This document shows, one piece after another, positions 24,072 to 32,179 of a stretch of 39,798 bases of DNA. How positions within the stretch are numbered: position 1 is the stretch's first letter; each line of letters opens with the position of its first letter. Origin of the DNA: a virus. Both the position numbers and the translations under genes were made by a program. A model generated the notes under the pieces. That model saw nothing but the letters and a program-made list of their open reading frames with translations. It searched no databases and was not told the origin of the DNA. Location of the stretch: the IMG/VR virus record IMGVR_UViG_3300025162_000012, positions 1 through 39,798 of that record; one strand, written 5' to 3'.

Positions 24072-24293
24072 GTGTCGCTCAAGTCTGGTGATATTCGAAA
24101 TCTTGCGATCAGAGAGAAAAAAAGCTTTAAGGTTATCGATCATTGTCTCTCCCCGAAATGCAAAGATATCGAAGTCCGAATGGAAGCCGCAAAGTTTATC
24201 CTCTCCCGTCTTTACCCAATAAAAACAGAAAGTAAAGTCGAACACTCGGGAGAGCTGACGTTAAGCCAGCTTGTCAAAGATGCTTGTAATTGA
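24072..24293 (+). CDS. terS: Terminase small subunit candidate
   Basis: A 73-aa protein with a GTG start; GGAGG lies ten bases upstream. It is helical (SGDIRNLAIREKKSFKVI, then DIEVRMEAAKFILSRLYP) and ends in a short GELTLSQLVKDACN tail like small-subunit C-termini. It overlaps the large terminase start. Small terminase subunits bind the packaging site and load the large subunit. Short for the family, but place and pattern agree. Confidence 0.55.
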   Translation: MSLKSGDIRNLAIREKKSFKVIDHCLSPKCKDIEVRMEAAKFILSRLYPIKTESKVEHSGELTLSQLVKDACN

Positions 24294-25752
24294 CAAGCCC
24301 TCCAAGATCAAGGTCCATCAACGGATCCAGAGCTCCCCGGAATATTTCACTGAGAAGGTTTTAGGCGTAACGAATTACTGGCAAGGCCAGCGCGAGATTA
24401 TGCAATCGGTGAAGGATAACCGGATTACGGTCGTCGCCTCCGGCCACGCGCTCGGTAAAGACTTCATCGCTTCATGTATCGGTCTATGGTTTTCTTATTC
24501 GTTTTGCCCCTCGAAAGTAATTCTCACCGCTCCCTCGCAGCGCCAAGTCAAAGACATTATGTGGTCGGAGCTGACAAGCCGGTACTCTCATTCTCTTGTT
24601 CCGCTCGGCGGCGATCTCCAGAGTTTGAAGCTGATCCTGGAAAATGATTGGTTCATCGAAGGTTTTACGACGAAAGAAGTGAATCAATCGGTCGGGAAGT
24701 TCCAGGGCTATCACTCTCCGAACATTCTGATCGTGATCTCGGAAGCGCAAGCGGTCGAGGAGATAATCTTTGATCAAGCGGAAGCGATCATGACGTCTCA
24801 CAATTCTAAAATGCTTGTGATCGGGAATCCCATTACTCCGACCGGGCGCTTTGCGAAGATGATCAAGGATACGACTCATAATCACGTTATCGAGCTATCG
24901 TGCCTTGAAAGCCCGAACGTGATCGAAAGCCGGGAAGTGATCCCGGGTTTGTGCAGCCGGGCGTGGGTGGAAGACAAGCGCAAGAAATGGAACGCGGACG
25001 GGACCGGCAAGGATCCGCGCTGGATGGGCCGGGTGCTTGGAAAGGTTCCGACAACGAGCATTAACACCGTAATCTCGGAAGATCTCTACCGGAAATGTAT
25101 CGGGAAGCAGATCATCCAGCCGGTTCGCCGGGGATCGATCGGCGTGGATCCGGCCAGGGAAGGCGACGACGACATGGTGATCTCGGTGTTTGAGAACGGG
25201 ACTCTGATCGATGAGAAGTCTATACCGAAATGCGATGCGGTCGAAGGCGCTGGCGAAGTGATCGTGCTCCAGAACAAGCATTTCCCTCAAGGACAATGCG
25301 CGATCGTGTTTGATTGCGACGGGCTTGGCGGTCCGTTCTTGGACATCGCGAAGAAGATGGTCCCGGATAATCTCGAGATTAACTTTGTCGAGTTCAAAGG
25401 ATCTTGCTCTGATGCCGCGATCGTGGACACTCAGTATCAGAATCTCCGGGCGCAAGCGGCGTTTCACGCTCAGAGCATGATGGATCAAGGACTCATAAGC
25501 CTAGACGATAACGAGGCGGCGATGGAGGAAGCGATCGCAGAGAAATACTTTATCAATCTCCGGGGCAAGATGCAGATCGAGGAGAAAGCGGATTTGAAGG
25601 AGCTCATCGGCCGGAGCCCGGACCGGTGGGACGCTCGGAAGCTTGGAATTTGGGGGATGCAGTTCGCGCCCGTCATTCGTCCTATTGATGCACAAACCCG
25701 GGAGAGACGTATGAGCATGGTCCCGGATCGTCATAGTTATATGGGGAGCTAA
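24280..25752 (+). CDS. terL: Terminase large subunit
   Basis: A 490-aa protein (ATG 24280; TTG 24271 is an in-frame alternative). Residues 54-61 SGHALGKD are the Walker A loop with K60; ILIVISEAQ (149-157) is the Walker B strand, with E155 as catalytic Glu but Ser in place of the preceding Asp. The nuclease domain has GVDPAREGDDDMVI (D290) and later acidic residues (VFDCDGLGG). The protein translocates DNA into the head by ATP hydrolysis and cuts concatemers. It sits between the small subunit and the portal. Confidence 0.9.
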   Translation: MLVIDKPSKIKVHQRIQSSPEYFTEKVLGVTNYWQGQREIMQSVKDNRITVVASGHALGKDFIASCIGLWFSYSFCPSKVILTAPSQRQVKDIMWSELTSRYSHSLVPLGGDLQSLKLILENDWFIEGFTTKEVNQSVGKFQGYHSPNILIVISEAQAVEEIIFDQAEAIMTSHNSKMLVIGNPITPTGRFAKMIKDTTHNHVIELSCLESPNVIESREVIPGLCSRAWVEDKRKKWNADGTGKDPRWMGRVLGKVPTTSINTVISEDLYRKCIGKQIIQPVRRGSIGVDPAREGDDDMVISVFENGTLIDEKSIPKCDAVEGAGEVIVLQNKHFPQGQCAIVFDCDGLGGPFLDIAKKMVPDNLEINFVEFKGSCSDAAIVDTQYQNLRAQAAFHAQSMMDQGLISLDDNEAAMEEAIAEKYFINLRGKMQIEEKADLKELIGRSPDRWDARKLGIWGMQFAPVIRPIDAQTRERRMSMVPDRHSYMGS

Positions 25753-25754
25753 TC

Positions 25755-27953
25755 ATGGCCAAAAAGAAAAAGAAGTTATCAGAGATCAAAACTCCGGAGC
25801 TGATTGACGAACTCGCCGGGAAAAAGAAGAAGCAGCTCCTTGATGTGGGTGAGGAAGCGCCGGCAGCGAACACGAAGATCCAGGACGTCAGAGACGAGGA
25901 CGAGCTTGTGGATCCGGAGACGGAGACGACCGGGATCCCAAAAGAGCATGAGAAGGACGAGGACAAAGAAGGTGAAGGCGATATCGATGATCTCCGGAAG
26001 GAGCTGGACACGCTGCTCCCGATCGCGCTCAAAGCGGACTCAAACTGGATGCTCGAAGCGAAAGAGGATATCAATTTCTGTCTCGGGGAACAATGGGACG
26101 AGCAAGACAAGAACGATCTCCGCCGGCAGAATAGACCGGTCATGGTGTTCAACAAGATCAAGCCATTGATCCAGCTTGTAACCGGGCATTTGATCCAGAC
26201 TAAGGCCAGGATCCAGGCGTTCCCGGAAGGCGGCGAGGATCAGACGTTTACCGAAGTGATGGACAAAGCGATCGATCATATCGAAAAGGTATCCCATCTT
26301 AATTTTAAGATGAGTTATCTCTTCTCCGGTGGAGAGAAGGCCGGGAAGAATTGGCTCGAGTTCAATCTGGATTACGATGACGATCCGATCTTCGGACAGC
26401 TCCGGATCCCGAATCTCGGGCCGTTCAAAGTGTTTATGGATCCCCAGGGAGTAGAGTACGATCTGAGCGATTGCGGTTTCGGGTTCAAGGTCCAGAAGAT
26501 CACGAAGTCCCGGCTCAAGCAGCTTTACCCGGACAAGGAAGAAGAAATTGATCGAGACGTTGATAATTCTCTGAATACGATGGTAACAAACAGCCAGCAA
26601 GTCCCGTCCGGGGACGAGTCCGATTACGGGAACAGCCCGATCGTTCCCAGGGGCGGTCAGACAACGGACGCGAATGACGAGATCACCGGAGATAACAAAG
26701 CGGTTACGGTGGTCGAGTATTGGAAAAAGAAATACATCGATCGCTGGTTCGTGTATTTCGTGGAGGATGGCGCGGTCGAGGAGTTCGACAGCGAGCCGGA
26801 AGCGCTCGCGGAAGTAGCCAGGCGCCAGAAGAACAGGCACGACAAGCTCATGCAAGAGCATACCGCGAAGGTGAATAAGATCCAGGCGGTCAAGTCGATG
26901 GTCAAGGATATCGCGCCGCACGTCGCGACTCCTCCTCCGGTGGATGACGTTCAGATCCCGGAAGCGCCTCTACCGCCAAAGGTCGAGTACGCGATGCGCA
27001 AGCGCAAGGTCGCGAAGATGCAAGTCTCGGTGTGGGCCGGTCAATGCTGTTTAACGGACGGGATGCAGGACAGTCCTTTCGAGCCGTATTACTCTGGTTA
27101 TCCGTTCTTCCGGTACATCGCGGAATGGAGTCCGGAAGCGGAGAAGCCGGAGCTTCGGTTCATGAGCCTGGTCCGGAGTCTCAAGGATCCGCAGCGAGAG
27201 AAGAACAAAGCGCGGAGTCAGTTCTTGCATATGCTCAACACGTCCGCCAATAGCGGATGGATCGGGGACGATGATGCGCTCTCCCCGGCGCAGAAGGACG
27301 AGCTCAAGGAGTTTGGCGCGGTCCCTGGGATCACGATCTGGAAGAAGAAAGGATCCGCTCTTGATAGGATCCATCCCATTGAGCCCAGCGCGGCCATGCT
27401 CACCCGTGAGAAAGCGGCGAATGACGATTTTAAAGAAGTCTCCGGAATCAATTCTGATTTACTGGCGATGGACTCAAACGAGAATCCAAGCGGAAAAGCG
27501 ATCGCGTTACGGATCCGGCAAGCGATCACGATCTTGCAACCCAGCTTAGAAAACTTCCGGTATACGAAGATCTTAATCGGCAAGTTTCTTTTCTCGATCA
27601 TCCCGACGCTCTTTGACAGCGCGAAGCTCGAGAAAGTCTTGGGTGAGAAATATATGCAAGAATCGAAGCTCGACCGCGCCAGACTCGATGCTTATCTCAC
27701 GATGATCCATGACGGGAAGTACCACGTCAATATCAACGAAGCTGGTGCGCCGGATACGCTCCGCGAGGAGACGTTTGAGGATCTCATGCAGCTCGCGCAG
27801 CATGGAGTCTCTATGCCTCCGGATCTGTTTATCGAGTTTATGAATATGCCAAACAAGTCTCAGATCTTGAACAAGGTGAAGGAATGGACTCAAGCTCAAG
27901 CGCAGATGACGTTGGCGACGAAAGGGAAGCAGAAACTCGGGCGCTCAAGATAA
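25755..27953 (+). CDS. Portal protein (P22-like size)
   Basis: A 732-aa protein close to the 725 aa of P22 portal. After an acidic Lys/Glu-rich 80-residue N-terminus it has EDINFCLGEQWDEQDKNDL and RPVMVFNKIKPLIQLVTGH, a recognised portal opening; then GKNWLEFNLDYDDDP, and the C-terminal half has NENPSGKAIALRIRQAITILQ. It ends with a helical barrel-like segment. Twelve copies form the channel at one head vertex. The gene follows terminase with two bases between. Confidence 0.85.
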   Translation: MAKKKKKLSEIKTPELIDELAGKKKKQLLDVGEEAPAANTKIQDVRDEDELVDPETETTGIPKEHEKDEDKEGEGDIDDLRKELDTLLPIALKADSNWMLEAKEDINFCLGEQWDEQDKNDLRRQNRPVMVFNKIKPLIQLVTGHLIQTKARIQAFPEGGEDQTFTEVMDKAIDHIEKVSHLNFKMSYLFSGGEKAGKNWLEFNLDYDDDPIFGQLRIPNLGPFKVFMDPQGVEYDLSDCGFGFKVQKITKSRLKQLYPDKEEEIDRDVDNSLNTMVTNSQQVPSGDESDYGNSPIVPRGGQTTDANDEITGDNKAVTVVEYWKKKYIDRWFVYFVEDGAVEEFDSEPEALAEVARRQKNRHDKLMQEHTAKVNKIQAVKSMVKDIAPHVATPPPVDDVQIPEAPLPPKVEYAMRKRKVAKMQVSVWAGQCCLTDGMQDSPFEPYYSGYPFFRYIAEWSPEAEKPELRFMSLVRSLKDPQREKNKARSQFLHMLNTSANSGWIGDDDALSPAQKDELKEFGAVPGITIWKKKGSALDRIHPIEPSAAMLTREKAANDDFKEVSGINSDLLAMDSNENPSGKAIALRIRQAITILQPSLENFRYTKILIGKFLFSIIPTLFDSAKLEKVLGEKYMQESKLDRARLDAYLTMIHDGKYHVNINEAGAPDTLREETFEDLMQLAQHGVSMPPDLFIEFMNMPNKSQILNKVKEWTQAQAQMTLATKGKQKLGRSR

Positions 27954-28048
27954 TCTGTCCCGACGAGATTTGCTATGAGGTTTGCGGTCCTCTTGGCGAA
28001 GTCGAGGAGGATATCGAAGAAGCGGACGAGGGAGAGGAAGAAGAATAA
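27884..28048 (+). CDS. Possible 54-aa acidic protein overlapping the portal end
   Basis: ATG 27884 follows AGGTGA by four bases; the frame is -1 relative to the portal and runs past its stop to TAA 28046-28048. It reads MDSSSADDVGDEREAETRAL, then ICPDEICYEVCG with three Cys, and a very acidic end (EEDIEEADEGEEEE). It may be a small acidic scaffold accessory, or a -1 frameshift extension of the portal, though no typical slippery heptamer is present. Confidence 0.4.
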   Translation: MDSSSSADDVGDEREAETRALKIICPDEICYEVCGPLGEVEEDIEEADEGEEEE

Positions 28049-28114
28049 CTCTACCGGGGAGATCCTTCCCGGAGAGATACACGCCTTAACCGGCGAGAAC
28101 AAAAGGAGAAAATT

Positions 28115-29203
28115 ATGGCGGACATTGAAGCAAGTCTAGAGAAACTGGAAGGAAAGATCGATAGCGGAGAGAAGCTCACTCCCGAAGAGGAGAAGCTTCT
28201 CAACGAATCTCCCCAAGAGAACAGCGAAGCGAAGGCTGGGGATGAAGAAGTCGATCCGGAAAAAGTTACCGTCGAGAAGATCGACGAAGAGAAGCCGTCG
28301 GATACCCCCGACGAAAAGGACGAGGAATCATCGACCTCGAAGAAAAAAACGGATGAGGACGCGGCAGCCGAAGAAGCCGAGAGAAAGAAGCTCATCGAAG
28401 AGGACGCGGAGAAGCCGCTCGATGAAGTTGATTTAAAAGATTATTCTCCGATCGAACGCGGTCTGTTTTTCGAGCTCAGAGCCGAGAGAAAGAAACGGCA
28501 GCAAGCGCAGACCGAAACGGATACGCTCAAGTTTGAACGGGCGAAGAACGAAGCGAGACGTCAGATCGAGGCGGAGAACGCAGCGGCGAAAGCGAAAGCG
28601 GAAGCCGAGAAGGAACAGGATCCGTTTGAAGGAGTGGAGGACGACGATCTTCTTACGGCCGGGCAGCTCAAGAAGCTCATGGCCGGGCAGAAGAAAGAAG
28701 CTCCAAAGACAGCGCCGGAGGAACAAGCCCGGGCGAATAAGCTGCTCCTAGAAAACTGGACCTTAAAAGCGCAGATGAAACTTCCGGACGTAGATCTTCA
28801 AGAAGTAACGAAGCTCGCCGACGAGGTTCTTATGCGGAACGGGGTGAGAGACTCCGATGCTGCCTCAGAAGTGGATGATGTTGTCGCAAAGGGTGGGAAT
28901 CCATTAATCGCGACGTATAACTTTTTACGCGCTCATCCCAAGTTCGGGCCGATGCTCGAGAAGCGTTTGGCCAAAGAAGGGGACGAGGACGGTGAGAAGG
29001 CGAAAGAGGATGATGCCCGGACAAACAAAGACCGAGCGAAACGAATCGAAGCAAACAAGAAAAAACCAGTTACGACCGGATCGGGTGGTGGCGCTCCTCC
29101 AAGTGGGGAGTATACCGTCCAGGAGCTTCTGAATATGTCGGAGGATCAGTTTGCAAAGCTTCCGAAATCTCAGAGAGATAGGATCCTGGAAAACTTCGGT
29201 TAG
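28115..29203 (+). CDS. Scaffold protein
   Basis: A 362-aa acidic, helical protein with an AAAAGGAG site, between portal and major capsid genes. Glu/Lys/Ala-rich coil throughout (LEKLEGKIDSGEKLTPEEEK, then RRQIEAENAAAKAKAEAEKE), with a C-terminal basic helix before QELLNMSEDQFAKLPKSQRDR. This composition and place are typical of podoviral scaffolds, which guide capsid assembly and then leave or are cut. No protease motif is seen. Confidence 0.75.
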   Translation: MADIEASLEKLEGKIDSGEKLTPEEEKLLNESPQENSEAKAGDEEVDPEKVTVEKIDEEKPSDTPDEKDEESSTSKKKTDEDAAAEEAERKKLIEEDAEKPLDEVDLKDYSPIERGLFFELRAERKKRQQAQTETDTLKFERAKNEARRQIEAENAAAKAKAEAEKEQDPFEGVEDDDLLTAGQLKKLMAGQKKEAPKTAPEEQARANKLLLENWTLKAQMKLPDVDLQEVTKLADEVLMRNGVRDSDAASEVDDVVAKGGNPLIATYNFLRAHPKFGPMLEKRLAKEGDEDGEKAKEDDARTNKDRAKRIEANKKKPVTTGSGGGAPPSGEYTVQELLNMSEDQFAKLPKSQRDRILENFG

Positions 29204-29242
29204 GTCGTAGCGCAAATTCCTTTTTGAAAGGGGTAACTTACA

Positions 29243-30265
29243 ATGGCAAACACAACGAGTATTGCAAGTTTAAGAGCAAAACTCTGGTACAAGGAGCTAT
29301 TCGCCGACGTCCAGACGATGCTTTTCATGAAACGGTTTATGGGCGAAGGCGCCAATAACCCGATTCAAGTTGTCCGGGATCTCCAGAAGCAAGCCGGGAA
29401 TTACATCGAGTTCGGTCTTTCGACAAAGCTCTCCGGGGATGGTGTTACCGGGGATGATGAGCTCGAAGGGAACGAGGAAGAGATTCTCACCTATCAGAAC
29501 GAGCTAGCAATCGATCAGCTCCGTCATGCGGTTCGTCTCAAAGGCCGTATGGATGAGAAGAAGGTGGCGTACAAGATGCGGAAAGACGCCAAGGAAAAAC
29601 TCAAGATCTGGTGGGCGGAACGTATCGACCGCGAAATCCTCTGGAAACTGAGCGGCGCGACGGCGAAGACTTTCGCGAACACGCCGACCGCTCCTTCCTC
29701 CAATCGATCGATATGGGCCGGGAACGCCGGGGCCGACAATTCCTTGACCGCTTCAATGATCATGGATACGAAGTGCCTCGACGCCGCGAAGGAGCTCGCT
29801 TTAACCAGCACTCCGAAAGTCCGTCCGATCAAGATGGAGAACAGCCAGGAAACGGGCGAGTCGAAATACATCTGTATCATGCACCCGTATCAATTCTCCG
29901 CTCTCCGCAAGGATCCGGTGTATGCTCAGATCCAGCGTGAAGCGAATGTGCGCGGAAGTTCAAATCCGCTCATGAGCGGCGCCGTTGCCGAATACAACGG
30001 GATCATCATCTACCAGCATGAGCTGGCGTACACCTTCACGAACACCGGTACCGTAGCTGTTGGCCGCGCTCTTTTGATGGGCCAGCAAGCCGGTATTTTT
30101 GGCGTTGGCGAAGATGAACGCTGGACCGAAGAAGAGAAGGATTATAAGAATAAGTGGGGAATCGCCGCTGGTCGTATTTTCGGCGTGATCAAACCCGTCT
30201 TCAATTCCGAAGACTACGGGATCATCACTATCGCAACGGCCGCAGCGAAAGCAACGACCGCCTAA
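29243..30265 (+). CDS. Major capsid protein (N4-gp56/DUF4043-like)
   Basis: A 340-aa protein. The N-terminus LWYKELFADVQTMLFMKRFMG, then IQVVRDLQKQAGNYIEFGLS, DELEGNEEEILTYQNELAID, and AERIDREILWKLSG fit the N4-gp56/DUF4043 capsid families. A peripheral EYNGIIIYQHELAYTFTN strand and a GVIKPVFNSEDYGIITI end are also typical. Copies form the icosahedral head. It is shorter than N4 gp56 (about 400 aa). A terminator-like hairpin follows. Confidence 0.85.
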   Translation: MANTTSIASLRAKLWYKELFADVQTMLFMKRFMGEGANNPIQVVRDLQKQAGNYIEFGLSTKLSGDGVTGDDELEGNEEEILTYQNELAIDQLRHAVRLKGRMDEKKVAYKMRKDAKEKLKIWWAERIDREILWKLSGATAKTFANTPTAPSSNRSIWAGNAGADNSLTASMIMDTKCLDAAKELALTSTPKVRPIKMENSQETGESKYICIMHPYQFSALRKDPVYAQIQREANVRGSSNPLMSGAVAEYNGIIIYQHELAYTFTNTGTVAVGRALLMGQQAGIFGVGEDERWTEEEKDYKNKWGIAAGRIFGVIKPVFNSEDYGIITIATAAAKATTA

Positions 30266-30286
30266 TAACCCGGGATCTTAGATAAC

Positions 30287-30311
30287 GCCGGGAGGTAAAT
30301 GGCCTCCCGGC
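30287..30311 (+). terminator. Hairpin after the capsid gene
   Basis: GCCGGGAGG (30287-30295) pairs perfectly with CCTCCCGGC (30303-30311) around a seven-base loop. Only a short T stretch follows, so it may slow transcription or protect the capsid mRNA more than stop it. Confidence 0.6.
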
Positions 30312-30341
30312 TTCTAACCCGAAAAAGAAAGGGATAATCAC

Positions 30342-30641
30342 ATGGGAGTTCTTACAGCAGCAAGTGGTGGACTTACAACGGAGCTCGCCGGGGATAAGAA
30401 ACTGTTTCTCCGGAAAGTAACACTCGCAACGGCTTCGGACACGCTCACGCTTGTCCGGGCGACGGATGGTTTAACGACCATTCTTCAAGTGTTCGCACAG
30501 ATCAAGACCGGAGGCGGCGCAAATTTCGCGACCGTCAATGTTACTTTTTCCGGTCTTGTGATCACGATCGTATCGCTCAACGCGGCCGGAGCATCGGCCT
30601 CGAGCTGGGGCGACGTTGATCTTCTGATCATCGGGTACTAA
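30342..30641 (+). CDS. Small beta-rich virion protein, capsid decoration candidate
   Basis: A 99-aa protein just after the capsid gene, with GGGATAATCAC before the ATG. It is almost all beta strand, with alternating Thr/Val/Leu (TLATASDTLTLVRATDG, then TVNVTFSGLVITIVSLN) and a GDVDLLIIGY end. The place between capsid and the poly-Ser protein, with its own flanking hairpins, suggests an abundant virion protein such as a head decoration. No family recognised. Confidence 0.5.
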   Translation: MGVLTAASGGLTTELAGDKKLFLRKVTLATASDTLTLVRATDGLTTILQVFAQIKTGGGANFATVNVTFSGLVITIVSLNAAGASASSWGDVDLLIIGY

Positions 30642-30658
30642 GCCCAAAACCAGAGACG

Positions 30659-30680
30659 CCGGGGATCTAACGGTCCCCGG
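30659..30680 (+). terminator. Hairpin between cistrons
   Basis: CCGGGGA (30659-30665) pairs with TCCCCGG (30674-30680), eight-base loop. No T-run follows; probably mRNA processing or stability. Confidence 0.5.
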
Positions 30681-30682
30681 TA

Positions 30683-30703
30683 TCTCCCATACAAAAAGGG
30701 AGA
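30683..30703 (+). promoter_or_regulatory. Hairpin covering the ribosome site of the poly-Ser gene
   Basis: TCTCCC (30683-30688) pairs with GGGAGA (30698-30703), which contains the ribosome site for the ATG at 30710. If formed, it could lower translation of the poly-Ser protein relative to the capsid. Confidence 0.35.
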
Positions 30704-30709
30704 GGGCCT

Positions 30710-31693
30710 ATGACTATCAACAGATCAAATTCAATCGCGCAGATCCGATCAAAAGGGATCACGCAAGCGGATCTTCTGTATATCGTAAGCGCCATGACTA
30801 ACAGTTTCAATTTCGTTTGCTCGAAATTGGACGCGGAAGGTCTTGGCTATACGAATTACTGGAGTCTGTATTACATCGAGAATGAGATCGATGAAACCAA
30901 AGGACCGGACGATGTGAACGAACGGAACATCTACGGGGCCGGGTATTGGTGGGCGGATCTTTACACTCAGCTCCGAGCCTTGTTCGTAAACTTCAACGCT
31001 CTTTGCGAACATCTTGCGGCGGATACTACTGTAAACGGGACGACCGTTTACACCGCAAGGGAAATATCCACGACAGACAGCAAAGGAAGAGCGGTCGGGG
31101 AATACGGATCGCAGATCCAGCAAAACGGCCATACTCAAATGGCGCTCGTTGATTTTCTCGATCTTTGGATCGATATGTTCAACGCTGTATTGTATGAGCT
31201 GGATCACGATAGCGGCATAACCGGGACGGATTATCGTTCCGCGTTTGCTGTAACGGATATCATCGCAACCGTATCGAGCTCGAGCTCATCTTCATCGAGT
31301 TCAAGTTCGAGTAAGTCGTCCTCAAGCTCCTCGAGTTCAAGTTCAAGCTCCAGCTCTTCCTCAAGTTCCTCGAGCTCATCCAGTTCGAGTTCCTCTTCGA
31401 GCAAGAGTTCTTCAAGCAGCTCCTCTTCGTCGAGCAGCTCAAGCTCCAGCAGCTCAAAGAGTTCTTCTTCTTCGAGCAGTTCATCGAGTTCGAGCAGTTC
31501 TTCGTCTTCGAGCAGTTCCAGTTCTTCGAGCTCAAGCTCTTCGAGTTCGAGCTCCAGCAGCAGTTCCAGAAGCTCCTCAAGTTCTAGCGTGTCCAGCAGC
31601 TCATCCTCGAGTTCGAGCAATTCTTCGAGCTCCTCAAGCAGCTCTAGCAGCAGCTCAAGTTCTTCGAGCAGCTCGTCTAGCGCCAGCGCATAG
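30710..31693 (+). CDS. Virion protein with long poly-serine tail
   Basis: A 327-aa protein. Residues 1-188 are a folded, mostly helical domain with several Trp/Tyr (YTNYWSLYYIENEI, AGYWWADLYTQLRALF, LVDFLDLWIDMFNAVLYELD). Residues 189-327 are serine with about one Lys, Arg, Val or Asn every 10-30 residues, ending SASA. All six Ser codons are used, so selection is at the protein level. Between capsid-associated genes and before the sugar cassette, it could be a head fibre with a glycosylated stalk. No known family for the head domain. Confidence 0.7.
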   Translation: MTINRSNSIAQIRSKGITQADLLYIVSAMTNSFNFVCSKLDAEGLGYTNYWSLYYIENEIDETKGPDDVNERNIYGAGYWWADLYTQLRALFVNFNALCEHLAADTTVNGTTVYTAREISTTDSKGRAVGEYGSQIQQNGHTQMALVDFLDLWIDMFNAVLYELDHDSGITGTDYRSAFAVTDIIATVSSSSSSSSSSSSSKSSSSSSSSSSSSSSSSSSSSSSSSSSSSSKSSSSSSSSSSSSSSSSSKSSSSSSSSSSSSSSSSSSSSSSSSSSSSSSSSSSSSRSSSSSSVSSSSSSSSSNSSSSSSSSSSSSSSSSSSSSASA

Positions 31694-31701
31694 GAGGATC
31701 T

Positions 31702-32004
31702 ATGGCTACTAGACCGCAAGGAGTGAAGTTCTGGAAGGGAACCGGAGCCGGTGGGACAGTAATGACCGGGCTAGGAAATCTCTATTCGATCCAAATTTCC
31801 TATGCCGGAGTAACGGCCGGGAATAGGGTCGTGATCCTGGACGGAGTAAAACCGATCTATGAGTTCATCTTGGCAGAAGCGGCAAACTCGAATGTCTCCC
31901 CGGTGCTTCCATCGGTCGGGATCCAGTTTGAGACGTCTCTTGTTGTTTCTTATGCCGGAGCCGGTGAACTTGATATCTCGATCGGGTACGACGGGAACGG
32001 GTAA
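31702..32004 (+). CDS. Small beta-rich virion protein
   Basis: A 100-aa protein with AGGAGG six bases before ATG. Beta-rich (LGNLYSIQISYAGVTAGNRV, then FETSLVVSYAGAGELDISIGY), similar in style and C-terminal GY ending to the 99-aa protein at 30342. Both may be decoration or fibre-base proteins. No family recognised. Confidence 0.5.
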   Translation: MATRPQGVKFWKGTGAGGTVMTGLGNLYSIQISYAGVTAGNRVVILDGVKPIYEFILAEAANSNVSPVLPSVGIQFETSLVVSYAGAGELDISIGYDGNG

Positions 32005-32008
32005 CGCT

Positions 32009-32104
32009 ATGGCGAAGAAAAAGAAGAAAGGCAAAAAGGGAACGATGTCAAATCCTCTCGATGCTAAGTATCATTTCGCTAAGCTGGTCCGTCCTCCAAA
32101 GTAG
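32009..32104 (+). CDS. 31-aa basic peptide
   Basis: ATG 32009, four bases after the previous stop. The product begins MAKKKKKGKKGTMSNPLD and ends FAKLVRPPK. The very basic start suggests nucleic acid or membrane binding, perhaps packaged. A terminator-type hairpin follows, which supports a real end of operon here. Confidence 0.5.
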   Translation: MAKKKKKGKKGTMSNPLDAKYHFAKLVRPPK

Positions 32105-32115
32105 TTAATCGGGAT

Positions 32116-32142
32116 GGAGTACCTCACTTTGTGGGGTACTCC
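32116..32142 (+). terminator. Hairpin before the sugar cassette
   Basis: GGAGTACCTC (32116-32125) pairs with GGGGTACTCC (32133-32142), ten pairs with one G-U, seven-base loop. No T-run. It separates the structural genes from the modification genes and may set their relative mRNA level. Confidence 0.55.
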
Positions 32143-32179
32143 TCCCATAACCTCACACATATAAAAAGGGGTGAATGAA

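Noticed and set aside
27850-27953. Programmed -1 frameshift at the portal end
   Set aside because: No X-XXY-YYZ heptamer in the right phase; kept only as an alternative to a separate small gene.
31231-31719. Long minus-strand frame rich in Glu and Leu
   Set aside because: It is the antisense shadow of the serine tract; Ser codons read backward give Glu, Leu and Asp. No ribosome site.
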